Assembly (NCBI GenBank): GCA_002320935.1
Contig: DCLG01000076.1
Coordinates: forward strand, 51,283-56,806
DNA from: Pedobacter sp. UBA1654
GTDB taxonomy: Bacteria; Bacteroidota; Bacteroidia; Sphingobacteriales; Sphingobacteriaceae
DNA: 5,524 nucleotides
Direction: 5' to 3'
Made by a program: the position numbers and the translations under genes. Within the stretch, counting starts at the first letter, position 1. The number at the start of each line of letters is the position of its first letter. The notes under the pieces are model-generated. The model saw only the letters and a program-made list of their open reading frames with translations. It was not told where the DNA came from and did not search any database. Below, piece by piece: positions 1-5,288 of the stretch.

Positions 1-20
1 CAGCGGACAATTGTCCGCTG
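1..20. repeat. Perfect 20-bp palindrome at the window edge
   Basis: The first ten bases (CAGCGGACAA) are followed directly by their exact reverse complement, so the two half-sites meet with no spacer. Such a gapless dyad suits a dimeric regulator site or a cruciform better than an RNA hairpin, because the innermost bases cannot pair in RNA. It lies about 85 bp beyond the stop of the DUF4142 lipoprotein gene, so it probably belongs to the control region or terminator of whatever lies left of the window. Base 21 is the first flanking base visible; the left flank is unseen, so the palindrome may be longer. The symmetry is directly seen; the function is unknown. Confidence 0.6.
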
Positions 21-46
21 CGCTCGTTTTATCGAATACTTACTAT

Positions 47-100
47 GATCTGAGTATGTATGTTGAGTCTACTCATTTCCAGATCAGCGTAACCGATCTG
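47..100. repeat. Nested short inverted repeats downstream of the DUF4142 gene
   Basis: GATCTG at 47-52 can pair with CAGATC at 80-85. Inside it, TGAGTA at 51-56 can pair with TACTCA at 70-75. CAGATC at 80-85 can instead pair with GATCTG at 95-100 across a 9-nt loop. These alternatives lie just past the lipoprotein stop on the minus strand and could form a structured 3' end of that message. There is no U-tract following a GC-rich stem, so this is not a standard intrinsic terminator. The stems are only 6 bp, and chance is a real alternative. Confidence 0.35.
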
Positions 101-103
101 ATC

Positions 104-775
104 TTATTGTACCGGTTTTTTATTTTCTTCCTTCGTTGGACTCAAGTTCAGAATATCATCACCATTGTTTGCTTTCTGCGCCTCAAGCTTGTCGCTGATC
201 TGTTTAGCTTGCTTATAATGTCCTTCCAGGATCGGCAATGTTTTCGTTGCGAATGCTTTGATCGCCGGATCCTGGGCCGATGTCGCAGTTCTGAAGAGCT
301 CAAGCGTGGCGATATGATCAGTTACCATCATTTTCATATAGTGCCTGTCAAAGCCATCGCCCTGCAAACTTTTCATGGCATCCATATGGGCTTTTTCTTG
401 TTGCGGAAATGTGTTTGCAAGCTGAAGTCCTTTATTCTTGGCAATACCTTCAAGTTCTTTGTTCGCAGCACTGTGATCTTTGATCATCATGTTTGCAAAT
501 TCTTTAACCATCGGGCTTTTCGATTTCTGCAATGCCAGACTACCAGCTTCAACTTCCATCATGCCGCCGATACCGGCTTTATTTACGAATTCAGTTTCTG
601 TAGGCACCAACTTACTTTCTTTCTTAGTTGCTGCATCACCAATGGTGTCCAGTGCCGTGTCTGATGATAAAGTTGTAGCCGTTCCTGCTACCTTCTCCTG
701 GTCTGAGCCTGAAGAGCAAGCTTGAAAGGCCAATCCGGAGATCATTAAAGCAGCGATTAGGTTTCTATTTTTCAT
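104..775 (-). CDS. DUF4142 family ferritin-like lipoprotein
   Basis: This 223-residue protein matches the DUF4142 family, predicted helical ferritin-like proteins often annotated as putative outer-membrane proteins; their biochemical role is not established. The N-terminus has a short basic start (MKNRN), a hydrophobic stretch to about residue 19, and a lipidation cysteine at residue 20 in the context GLAFQAC. The lipobox is somewhat degenerate, with Phe at -3. A Ser/Thr/Asp-rich linker follows to about residue 58. The domain spans about 60-200 and shows the family's spaced His/Asp positions: D100-H101, H130, H145, the DH pair at 153-154 in VTDHIATLELF, and H186 in LEGHYKQAK. The C-terminal tail from about 200 is polar and lysine-rich. 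The start ATG directly precedes the signal peptide; no Shine-Dalgarno sequence is seen, as is usual in Bacteroidota. The gene is divergent from the DUF892 gene. Family assignment is strong; envelope location is inferred from the signal; function is unproven. Confidence 0.88.
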   Translation of the reverse strand: MKNRNLIAALMISGLAFQACSSGSDQEKVAGTATTLSSDTALDTIGDAATKKESKLVPTETEFVNKAGIGGMMEVEAGSLALQKSKSPMVKEFANMMIKDHSAANKELEGIAKNKGLQLANTFPQQEKAHMDAMKSLQGDGFDRHYMKMMVTDHIATLELFRTATSAQDPAIKAFATKTLPILEGHYKQAKQISDKLEAQKANNGDDILNLSPTKEENKKPVQ

Positions 776-822
776 AATTGATTGTTTTAGTTGAGAGATA
801 AATCCTCGTTTATTTGGTTCTA

Positions 823-851
823 CAAGCTAACAACAGCTATAAATATCAAAA
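823..851 (-). promoter_or_regulatory. Possible weak promoter for the DUF4142 gene
   Basis: Read on the minus strand, TTTTG (851-847) is followed after 17 nt by TAGCTTG (829-823), which resembles the Bacteroidota -33 TTTG and -7 TAnnTTTG elements but lacks one T of the -7 box. The spacing is slightly shorter than the typical 19 or so. A start site around 815-818 would leave a leader of about 40 nt before the ATG at 775. This is the best candidate seen for this gene, but it is a weak match. Confidence 0.3.
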
Positions 852-906
852 GTTTTAAAAGCCTACAAGCGCCCTGATCGTTGCGCCCATCTGTCACTCT
901 CATATA

Positions 907-926
907 CAATAAAAAAACATTTATTG
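907..926. promoter_or_regulatory. Inverted repeat over the -33 region of the DUF892 promoter
   Basis: CAATAAA (907-913) and TTTATTG (920-926) form a perfect 7-bp inverted repeat with a 6-nt spacer. The right half contains the proposed -33 element (TTATTG) of the DUF892 gene, a position where a bound regulator would compete with RNA polymerase. An 8-bp direct repeat, AAACATTT, also occurs at 915-922 and 928-935. The stretch is A/T-rich, so chance symmetry is plausible. The repeat is seen; the operator role is inference. Confidence 0.35.
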
Positions 927-953
927 CAAACATTTTTCTTCGATTTATAGTTG
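921..953 (+). promoter_or_regulatory. Bacteroidota-type promoter of the DUF892 gene
   Basis: TTATTG (921-926) supplies a -33 TTG, and TATAGTTG (946-953) matches the -7 consensus TAnnTTTG at all fixed positions but one. The 19 nt between the TTG and the -7 box is the spacing expected for the primary Bacteroidota sigma factor. Transcription would begin near 958-962, giving a short A/T-rich leader of about 35-40 nt before the ATG at 998. The leader has no Shine-Dalgarno sequence. Confidence 0.6.
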
Positions 954-997
954 TAATGTCAACCAACCAGAACAATAAAATTTTAAATAGCTAACCT

Positions 998-1594
998 ATG
1001 GCAACCACTAAGAAAACCGAATCAGCAGCTGAAACTAAGAAGTCAGCAGATACCAAAAAATCATCAACCAAGAAAGCGTCTGGCATGACTGGTAAAATGA
1101 AGGACTCAGAATTCCATGAGTTTTTTGTTGATGGACTAAAAGACATTTACTGGGCTGAAAAGCACCTGGCGAAAGCCTTACCTAAACTGAAAAAAGCGGC
1201 TACAAGCGAAGAGCTCGCACAGGCTTTTGAGAAACATACAGAAGAAACAGCTGAACACATCGCGCGTTTAGAGCAAGTGTTTGAGTTGATGGAAGAAAAA
1301 GCAGTAGCCAAGAAATGTGAAGCAATGGAAGGCTTGATTAAAGAAGCGGAAAGCATCATTGAGGACACGGACAAAGGTACAATGATTCGTGACGCTGGCT
1401 TAATCATGGCAGCCCAAAAAGTTGAGCACTATGAGATCGCTTCTTATGGTACCCTGAGAACTTTCGCAGAGATCATGGGCCATACTGAGGTTGTTGATCT
1501 TCTAGACCAAACCCTTGAAAATGAAAAAGCGACTGACGTGATTTTAACCGAAGTTGCAGTTTCATCGATCAACGAGCCGGCATCTGAAGAATAA
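998..1594 (+). CDS. DUF892 (YciE/YciF-type) ferritin-like protein
   Basis: This 198-residue protein belongs to the DUF892 family of four-helix ferritin-like proteins, represented by E. coli YciE and YciF, which are linked to general and osmotic stress. The core spans about residues 35-190. It opens with the characteristic segment FFVDGLKDIYWAEKHLAKALPKL (E54 in helix 1), continues with HTEETAEHIARLEQVF (H80, E86, H87), then AAQKVEHYEIASYGTL (E143, H144) and LENEKATD (E174, E176). These Glu/His positions fit a di-metal centre, although individual ligands are inferred. No signal peptide is present, so it should be cytosolic. Unlike the short enterobacterial members it has an extra N-terminal tail of about 30 residues, rich in Lys, Thr, Ser and Ala, with four TKK repeats. 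It is monocistronic: it has its own promoter and a strong terminator follows. Family assignment is secure; the physiological role is inferred. Confidence 0.93.
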   Translation: MATTKKTESAAETKKSADTKKSSTKKASGMTGKMKDSEFHEFFVDGLKDIYWAEKHLAKALPKLKKAATSEELAQAFEKHTEETAEHIARLEQVFELMEEKAVAKKCEAMEGLIKEAESIIEDTDKGTMIRDAGLIMAAQKVEHYEIASYGTLRTFAEIMGHTEVVDLLDQTLENEKATDVILTEVAVSSINEPASEE

Positions 1595-1617
1595 AAGCTT
1601 ACTAGTTAATTTATTTT

Positions 1618-1647
1618 AACCCGGATACCTTGGTGTCCGGGTTTTTT
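1618..1647 (+). terminator. Intrinsic terminator of the DUF892 gene
   Basis: AACCCGGATA (1618-1627) pairs with TGTCCGGGTT (1634-1643), including one T-G wobble, across the 6-nt loop CCTTGG. Six T residues run from 1642 to 1647. The GC-rich stem plus T-tract 24 nt after the stop codon is a textbook Rho-independent terminator on the plus strand. Confidence 0.92.
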
Positions 1648-1649
1648 GA

Positions 1650-1678
1650 TAAAAAACGCCCTCTGACGTCGTTTTTTA
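1650..1678. terminator. Second hairpin with A/T arms, possible back-up terminator
   Basis: TAAAAAACG (1650-1658) and CGTTTTTTA (1670-1678) are perfectly complementary over 9 bp with an 11-nt loop. The arm composition gives a T-tract on either strand, so it could serve as a back-up or bidirectional terminator directly behind the strong one. The stem has only two GC pairs and would be weak alone. No minus-strand gene ends here, so a role on that strand is unsupported. Confidence 0.4.
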
Positions 1679-1724
1679 ATTGAGTCTCAGGAACATTAAA
1701 CCAAGGTCAGATTTACCAGGATGT

Positions 1725-1749
1725 CAGCATGACGTAATAGTTCATGCTG
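1725..1749. repeat. 8-bp inverted repeat upstream of the epimerase gene
   Basis: CAGCATGA (1725-1732) and TCATGCTG (1742-1749) form a perfect inverted repeat with a 9-nt spacer, about 70 bp before the epimerase ATG. It could be an operator or a leader hairpin. No convincing TTG/TAnnTTTG promoter was found in 1680-1820; the nearest attempt is TTG at 1768-1770 followed by TAAATAAT at 1789-1796, a poor match. The function is unknown. Confidence 0.4.
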
Positions 1750-1820
1750 CAACACGGATTTTAAAACTTGATGTAAGAAACTTCGTTTTAAATAATGAAT
1801 ATTAGTTCAGCATAAGGATC

Positions 1821-2687
1821 ATGATTACACTGGAAAACGAATTACTGAAAGCAAGCTTTGTACAGAAAGGCGCCGAACTTCAATCGCTGAAAAGCAAAAC
1901 TTCTGATATAGAATATATCTGGGATGCCAATCCGAAAGATTGGGCTAAACATAGCCCAGTGCTCTTCCCAATTGTTGGCGCACTCAAAGGCAATCAATAT
2001 GCCTATCAGGGATCGGACTATGAGCTTAGCAGACATGGCTTTGCACGCGATATGGAATTTGACCTCGAATCAAAGTCGACCGATGAAGTTGTTTTCACCC
2101 TTAGATCTACCGAAATAACCAAGAAAGTCTATCCTTTTGAATTTAGCCTGAGTCTGATCTACATGCTTAAAAGCCATGGCTTAAGTTGCACTTACAAGGT
2201 CTACAACCCTTCACAATCTGACCTTCTATTTTCCGTTGGTGGACATCCCGCATTTGCCACACCTGTTACGGATACGGTTAGCTACGAAGATTACTATTTG
2301 CGCTTCAATCAGGATGAGGAGTTGGTAATTAACAAAATTGCAGATAACCTGATCTCTGAAGAAGTTCAAACGATCCCCTTAAAGGATAAGGTTCTTCCAC
2401 TTAAGCATGAATTATTCTATGAAGACGCATTGGTGCTTAAATTCTTGCAAAGCAAAAAGATCAGTCTTCAAAATAAGGTAAACACCCATGGTCTACACTT
2501 CAGCTTTGAAGGATTTCCTTACTTTGGGATCTGGGCAGCTAAAGATGCAAATTTCGTTTGTCTTGAACCCTGGTGTGGCATAGCCGACGGTGTTAACCAT
2601 AGCGGCCAGTTTAGCGACAAAGAAGGTATTGTTATTTTATCTGCGGAAGAATCCTGGCAAAGGACCTGGCAGGTGGATATATTTTAA
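1821..2687 (+). CDS. Aldose 1-epimerase family protein (LacX/YeaD-like)
   Basis: This 288-residue protein has the galactose-mutarotase-like beta-sandwich signature and is full length for the LacX-like branch of the aldose 1-epimerase family, which interconverts alpha and beta anomers of sugars or sugar phosphates. Visible landmarks are SPVLFPIVG (45-53), SRHGFARDMEFD (70-81, with H72), SVGGHPAFATP (138-148, with H142), CLEPWCGIADG (247-257, with E249) and the closing FSDKEGIVIL. By family analogy the two histidines and the glutamate form the active site. There is no signal peptide, so it should be cytosolic. The ATG at 1821 is chosen because MITLENELLKASF is the usual family start; AAGGA lies only 2 nt before it, too close for an efficient Shine-Dalgarno. 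The stop overlaps that of the convergent lipoprotein gene. Exact substrate is not predictable from sequence. Confidence 0.92.
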   Translation: MITLENELLKASFVQKGAELQSLKSKTSDIEYIWDANPKDWAKHSPVLFPIVGALKGNQYAYQGSDYELSRHGFARDMEFDLESKSTDEVVFTLRSTEITKKVYPFEFSLSLIYMLKSHGLSCTYKVYNPSQSDLLFSVGGHPAFATPVTDTVSYEDYYLRFNQDEELVINKIADNLISEEVQTIPLKDKVLPLKHELFYEDALVLKFLQSKKISLQNKVNTHGLHFSFEGFPYFGIWAAKDANFVCLEPWCGIADGVNHSGQFSDKEGIVILSAEESWQRTWQVDIF

Positions 2688-3904
2688 GGTTGCTCGCGGA
2701 CTACCCTTCCCTCCTTCCAGAACACGGCACTGCTGCTATCTGGATAATTTCTGGTGGTAAGTAATGCGAGACGATCTTTGTCCAGTACAAATAAAGAACA
2801 GAAATAACGACCTTCGTTGATTGGCAGATCGGGATAGGGAAAACTCAGGTTGCCGAAGTTCTTCGCCATGCTATTCCCCACCATAACCACAACAGAATTC
2901 TTTTTCCAACCTTTGTAGCGGTCGAGCTTACGACCCAGTTCCGTCTGCATGGAAATCACGGTTTCACCGGAAGGGAACTGTACTACATTGGGTGCACCAC
3001 CCCATACCGGATCTACAGAACCAATCCAGCGACGTCCATTGTCTTTGGTTCCCACGGTTGCGTAGTTCCAGTTGGCTTCCATTGAGGTCCAGATGATCTC
3101 CGGCGAGGTCATGTTTTCCACTGCTTCCACGGGTATGATAATGCCTTTATTATCTTTAAGTACTAAAGGAACAGGCATTCCATCCCTGCGCCCCGGTGTG
3201 AAGGCCACCATCTGCGGGCTCGACCAGGTGGTTCCATTGTCTTTTGAACGGATTAGAAGCACTTTCTGTTCATGACGTCCTTTTGCCGCTTTCGTGCTGA
3301 CCAACTCATTGGAAAAGAACAGCTGGATCTCTCCGCTGGGCAGTTGAGTCATTCCTGGTTCCCAAGACCGTCCTAAGGCAACAATGGAGGGTTTACTCCA
3401 GCTTTCACCAGCATCTTTACTGATGCGTACCTGTAAGTTGTTGTGCACACTGTCGTCCGGAATGCCTCTGCCGGTGTATGCCAGCAACAGCCACTTATTT
3501 TTAAGCACGAGTAAATCTGGTGTTGAAAAGCCGGAGTAACGATCTTGCTGATCGTCTTTAACAATAATTTCCTCCTTTGTCCAGCTTTGCCCATTGTCAA
3601 AGCTCTTTCGCAGTGCGATGTTGTCCCACTCGTGACCTTTCGGTCCGAAGTGATATACCATAAAAACCGTATCTCCATTATAGCGTCTTGCCCGGCCGTA
3701 TTCCGCAAAGTATTCCTCGTGTGAAACTTTCTTTTCCGATTTGTCCCAAATAATTCTGGCATTTCGAATGGTGTCGTCAATCCTTGGAAGATCATCTTTC
3801 GCAAACTGAAAGTTTGTATTTTTTTCAGGTGCTTGTCTACAAGATGTCAGGCAAATACAAGTACTAAACGTCAGAATGATGGAATGGAGGATAAGTTTCT
3901 TCAT
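2684..3904 (-). CDS. Sialidase-like (BNR/Asp-box) beta-propeller lipoprotein
   Basis: This 406-residue exported protein has a hydrophobic signal segment (about residues 4-20) and a lipobox LTSC with the lipidation cysteine at 22, so it should be anchored in the envelope. Four Asp-boxes (S-x-D-x-G-x-x-W) mark successive propeller blades: SFDNGQSW (101-108), SKDAGESW (162-169), SKDNGTTW (220-227) and the degenerate TKDNGRRW (286-293). Their spacing of about 58-66 residues is blade-like. It would be annotated as a sialidase or exo-alpha-sialidase family protein. However, the N-terminal FRIP-type motif of true GH33 sialidases is not seen; the equivalent region reads AEYGRARRYNGDTVFMVYH (about 67-85). 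Sialic acid is therefore not a safe substrate call; another glycan hydrolase or a binding protein is possible. No SusC/SusD pair is visible in the window. The gene is convergent with the epimerase gene. Fold is confident; activity is not. Confidence 0.85.
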   Translation of the reverse strand: MKKLILHSIILTFSTCICLTSCRQAPEKNTNFQFAKDDLPRIDDTIRNARIIWDKSEKKVSHEEYFAEYGRARRYNGDTVFMVYHFGPKGHEWDNIALRKSFDNGQSWTKEEIIVKDDQQDRYSGFSTPDLLVLKNKWLLLAYTGRGIPDDSVHNNLQVRISKDAGESWSKPSIVALGRSWEPGMTQLPSGEIQLFFSNELVSTKAAKGRHEQKVLLIRSKDNGTTWSSPQMVAFTPGRRDGMPVPLVLKDNKGIIIPVEAVENMTSPEIIWTSMEANWNYATVGTKDNGRRWIGSVDPVWGGAPNVVQFPSGETVISMQTELGRKLDRYKGWKKNSVVVMVGNSMAKNFGNLSFPYPDLPINEGRYFCSLFVLDKDRLALLTTRNYPDSSSAVFWKEGRVVREQP

Positions 3905-3910
3905 AGACAG

Positions 3911-3936
3911 GGATTGTTTATAATAAACAGTTATCC
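3911..3936. promoter_or_regulatory. Dyad next to the start of the Asp-box lipoprotein gene
   Basis: TGTTTAT (3915-3921) and ATAAACA (3923-3929) are perfect inverted repeats around a single central A. They are flanked by GGAT (3911-3914) and ATCC (3933-3936), which are also complementary but offset by 3 nt. The core begins 10 bp upstream of the ATG at 3904. A loop of one base disfavours a tight RNA hairpin, so a dimeric regulator site is the likelier reading. No clear Bacteroidota promoter pair was found for this gene in 3905-3990. Confidence 0.4.
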
Positions 3937-3982
3937 AGGTGGATTGATTGACCGTATTTATGATTAACAGAATTGTTATTTA

Positions 3983-4080
3983 GCGCGGCCCGGTGAGATG
4001 CTTTGAAATGCAGAGGCCCCGGATATCCCCGGGGCCTCTGCTATGTTTTGCCTAGCCCTCGCGGATTACCCGCTCCTAGG
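3983..4080. repeat. GC-rich double-hairpin element, REP-like
   Basis: Within an otherwise A/T-rich 289-bp gap, this block of about 98 bp is strikingly GC-rich. GCAGAGGCCCCGG (4010-4022) pairs perfectly with CCGGGGCCTCTGC (4029-4041) across a 6-nt loop, a very stable 13-bp stem. A second unit has outer arms CCTAG (4051-4055) and CTAGG (4076-4080) enclosing GCGG-ATTAC-CCGC (4061-4073). The first stem lacks a T-tract on either strand, so it is not a normal intrinsic terminator. Two neighbouring extragenic hairpins resemble REP/BIME elements mobilised by TnpA_REP (RAYT) transposases; none is encoded here. The symmetry is seen; the dispersed-repeat identity is inference and needs other copies in the genome. 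Confidence 0.5.
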
Positions 4081-4150
4081 ACTTTTTATCTTTTTTATTT
4101 GCTACTCCAATATAGTGAAAACGAATATTTCCAGCAAATGTTTTCCGCTT

Positions 4151-4174
4151 TAAAATACAGGTATTTTCCACCTG
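4151..4174 (-). terminator. Possible weak terminator after the glycosyltransferase gene
   Basis: On the minus strand, CAGGT (4174-4170) and ACCTG (4162-4158) form a 5-bp stem with a 7-nt loop, followed by TATTTTA (4157-4151). It begins 20 nt past the stop of the glycosyltransferase gene at 4194. The position is right for ending the operon, but the stem is short and the T-tract interrupted. The stronger GC-rich hairpin further on at 4010-4041 could stall the transcript instead. Confidence 0.35.
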
Positions 4175-4193
4175 GCAAAGCTGAAAAAGACTG

Positions 4194-5288
4194 CTATTTC
4201 AATACTTCAGATGCACCTATCAATTCGTTCGCATAGCCAACCAGTTCTGCTGCACGATGACTCGCGGTATGTGCAGCCAGGATTTTAGTTCTTGCACGCT
4301 CGCCAATTTCCACGCGGGTGGCATCGTCCATGGATTGCAGGTATTGGAGTGTCTCTTCACCCGAATTGGATACCAGGATCTCCGTACCGATTTCAAAAAC
4401 AGAATCCAAACCATCCCAGTAGTCACTGATGATCGGCACACCGCAGGCTGCAGCTTCAAACAGCCTCACACTTGGCGAGTATCCCGCTTTGATCATATCT
4501 GCGCGGGTAATGTTTAACGCAAAACGTTGCGCATTGTAAAACTTGCGGTGCTCTGCAGGTGGCAGGTGATGAATGTGTTCGATGTTCGACGGCCACTGTA
4601 CCGTCTCCGGGTACTGCGGTCCGGCGACCGTAAACCGGCCTTCCGGCCATGCTTTCGCAGCATCAAACATAAGTTTTTCTAATGGCGGCTGACGGTCGTC
4701 GCTGTATGTACCAAGGTAGCCAAGGTCCATCGTTTTTCCAATTTCTTCCGGGAAATACAAAGCTGGATCTACCGAGCAGTATAATGCTCTTGCGCATGGT
4801 GAGCCATACTTCTCTTCAAGAAGCTTAAGCGTTGGTCCTCCAGTAAAGGAAAGATACAGGTCGTACTTGGCGATGAGCTCGGGACTCAGGTACTCGTAAT
4901 CCTTACGCTCCAGTTTGGCGAGCGTCACAGGGGTATCAATGTCGTAGAATGCTTTAATGCCTTTGGCTGTCTCGCAAACCCATTCTCCTACCGGAACACC
5001 TTCGGGTACATAAGAACCTACGATCACAAAATCCGCAGCACTTACTTCAGCTGCATAATTGTGTTTGAGTTCCTCCAGATCTTTGTATAAGATCGTTTTA
5101 CAGTACTCCGGATTTGCAAGGTCCCTGTTATCGGCATACCATGGTACATCCCGTTCAAGGAAAGTTACCCGGTGTCCTGCTTTATCAAGCTCCTTAACAA
5201 GCGCACGAAATGTTGTTGCATGCCCGTTGCCCCAGGAGGATGTGATGGAGAGGCCAAGTATGGTGATGTTTAATGGCTGGTTGTTCAT
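4194..5288 (-). CDS. CgeB-type family 1 glycosyltransferase
   Basis: This 364-residue cytosolic protein has the two-Rossmann (GT-B) layout of CgeB/DUF3880-type glycosyltransferases. The N-terminal half opens with NITILGLSITSSWGNGHATTF (7-27), a beta-strand plus Gly-rich loop, then ALVKELDKAGHRVTFLERD and FYDIDTPVTL (114-123), typical of the acceptor-side domain. The C-terminal half includes DLGYLGTYSDDRQ (188-200), FTVAGPQYP (219-227) and the nucleotide-sugar signature SVRLFEAAACGVPIISDYWDGL (273-294), with E278 in the usual E-x7-E-like region. No signal peptide or membrane segment is seen. The ATG at 5288 overlaps the upstream gene's TGA as ATGA, implying translational coupling; no Shine-Dalgarno sequence precedes it. 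Its C-terminus is clearly related to that of the upstream gene. Donor and acceptor sugars cannot be told from sequence; a role in surface glycan or glycoconjugate synthesis is likely. Confidence 0.88.
   Translation of the reverse strand: MNNQPLNITILGLSITSSWGNGHATTFRALVKELDKAGHRVTFLERDVPWYADNRDLANPEYCKTILYKDLEELKHNYAAEVSAADFVIVGSYVPEGVPVGEWVCETAKGIKAFYDIDTPVTLAKLERKDYEYLSPELIAKYDLYLSFTGGPTLKLLEEKYGSPCARALYCSVDPALYFPEEIGKTMDLGYLGTYSDDRQPPLEKLMFDAAKAWPEGRFTVAGPQYPETVQWPSNIEHIHHLPPAEHRKFYNAQRFALNITRADMIKAGYSPSVRLFEAAACGVPIISDYWDGLDSVFEIGTEILVSNSGEETLQYLQSMDDATRVEIGERARTKILAAHTASHRAAELVGYANELIGASEVLK

Noticed and set aside
91..117. AACCG / CGGTT stem followed by a T-run, looking like a plus-strand terminator
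   Set aside because: The stem is 5 bp with a 17-nt loop, and its right arm lies in the 3' end of the minus-strand DUF4142 coding sequence; no plus-strand gene ends here.
11..664. Long plus-strand open frame opposite the DUF4142 gene
   Set aside because: Its translation is rich in Phe, Cys and His with no recognisable domain, and it is antisense to a gene with a clear family match and signal peptide.
1814..1818. AAGGA as a Shine-Dalgarno for the epimerase gene
   Set aside because: It is only 2 nt from the ATG, too close for normal pairing, and Bacteroidota depend little on this element.
3373..3804. 143-codon minus-strand frame inside the Asp-box lipoprotein gene
   Set aside because: It is an alternative frame of the same strand; the Asp-boxes and signal peptide are in the other frame.
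4003..4236. 77-codon plus-strand frame covering the GC-rich hairpin element
   Set aside because: It starts at TTG without a ribosome binding site, its first third is the translated hairpins, and it runs into the antisense of the glycosyltransferase gene.
4194..5288. A new multi-gene defence or biosynthetic system built from these genes
   Set aside because: All neighbours are known household or carbohydrate families without nuclease, toxin, reverse transcriptase or other effector domains, so nothing in the sequence supports it.
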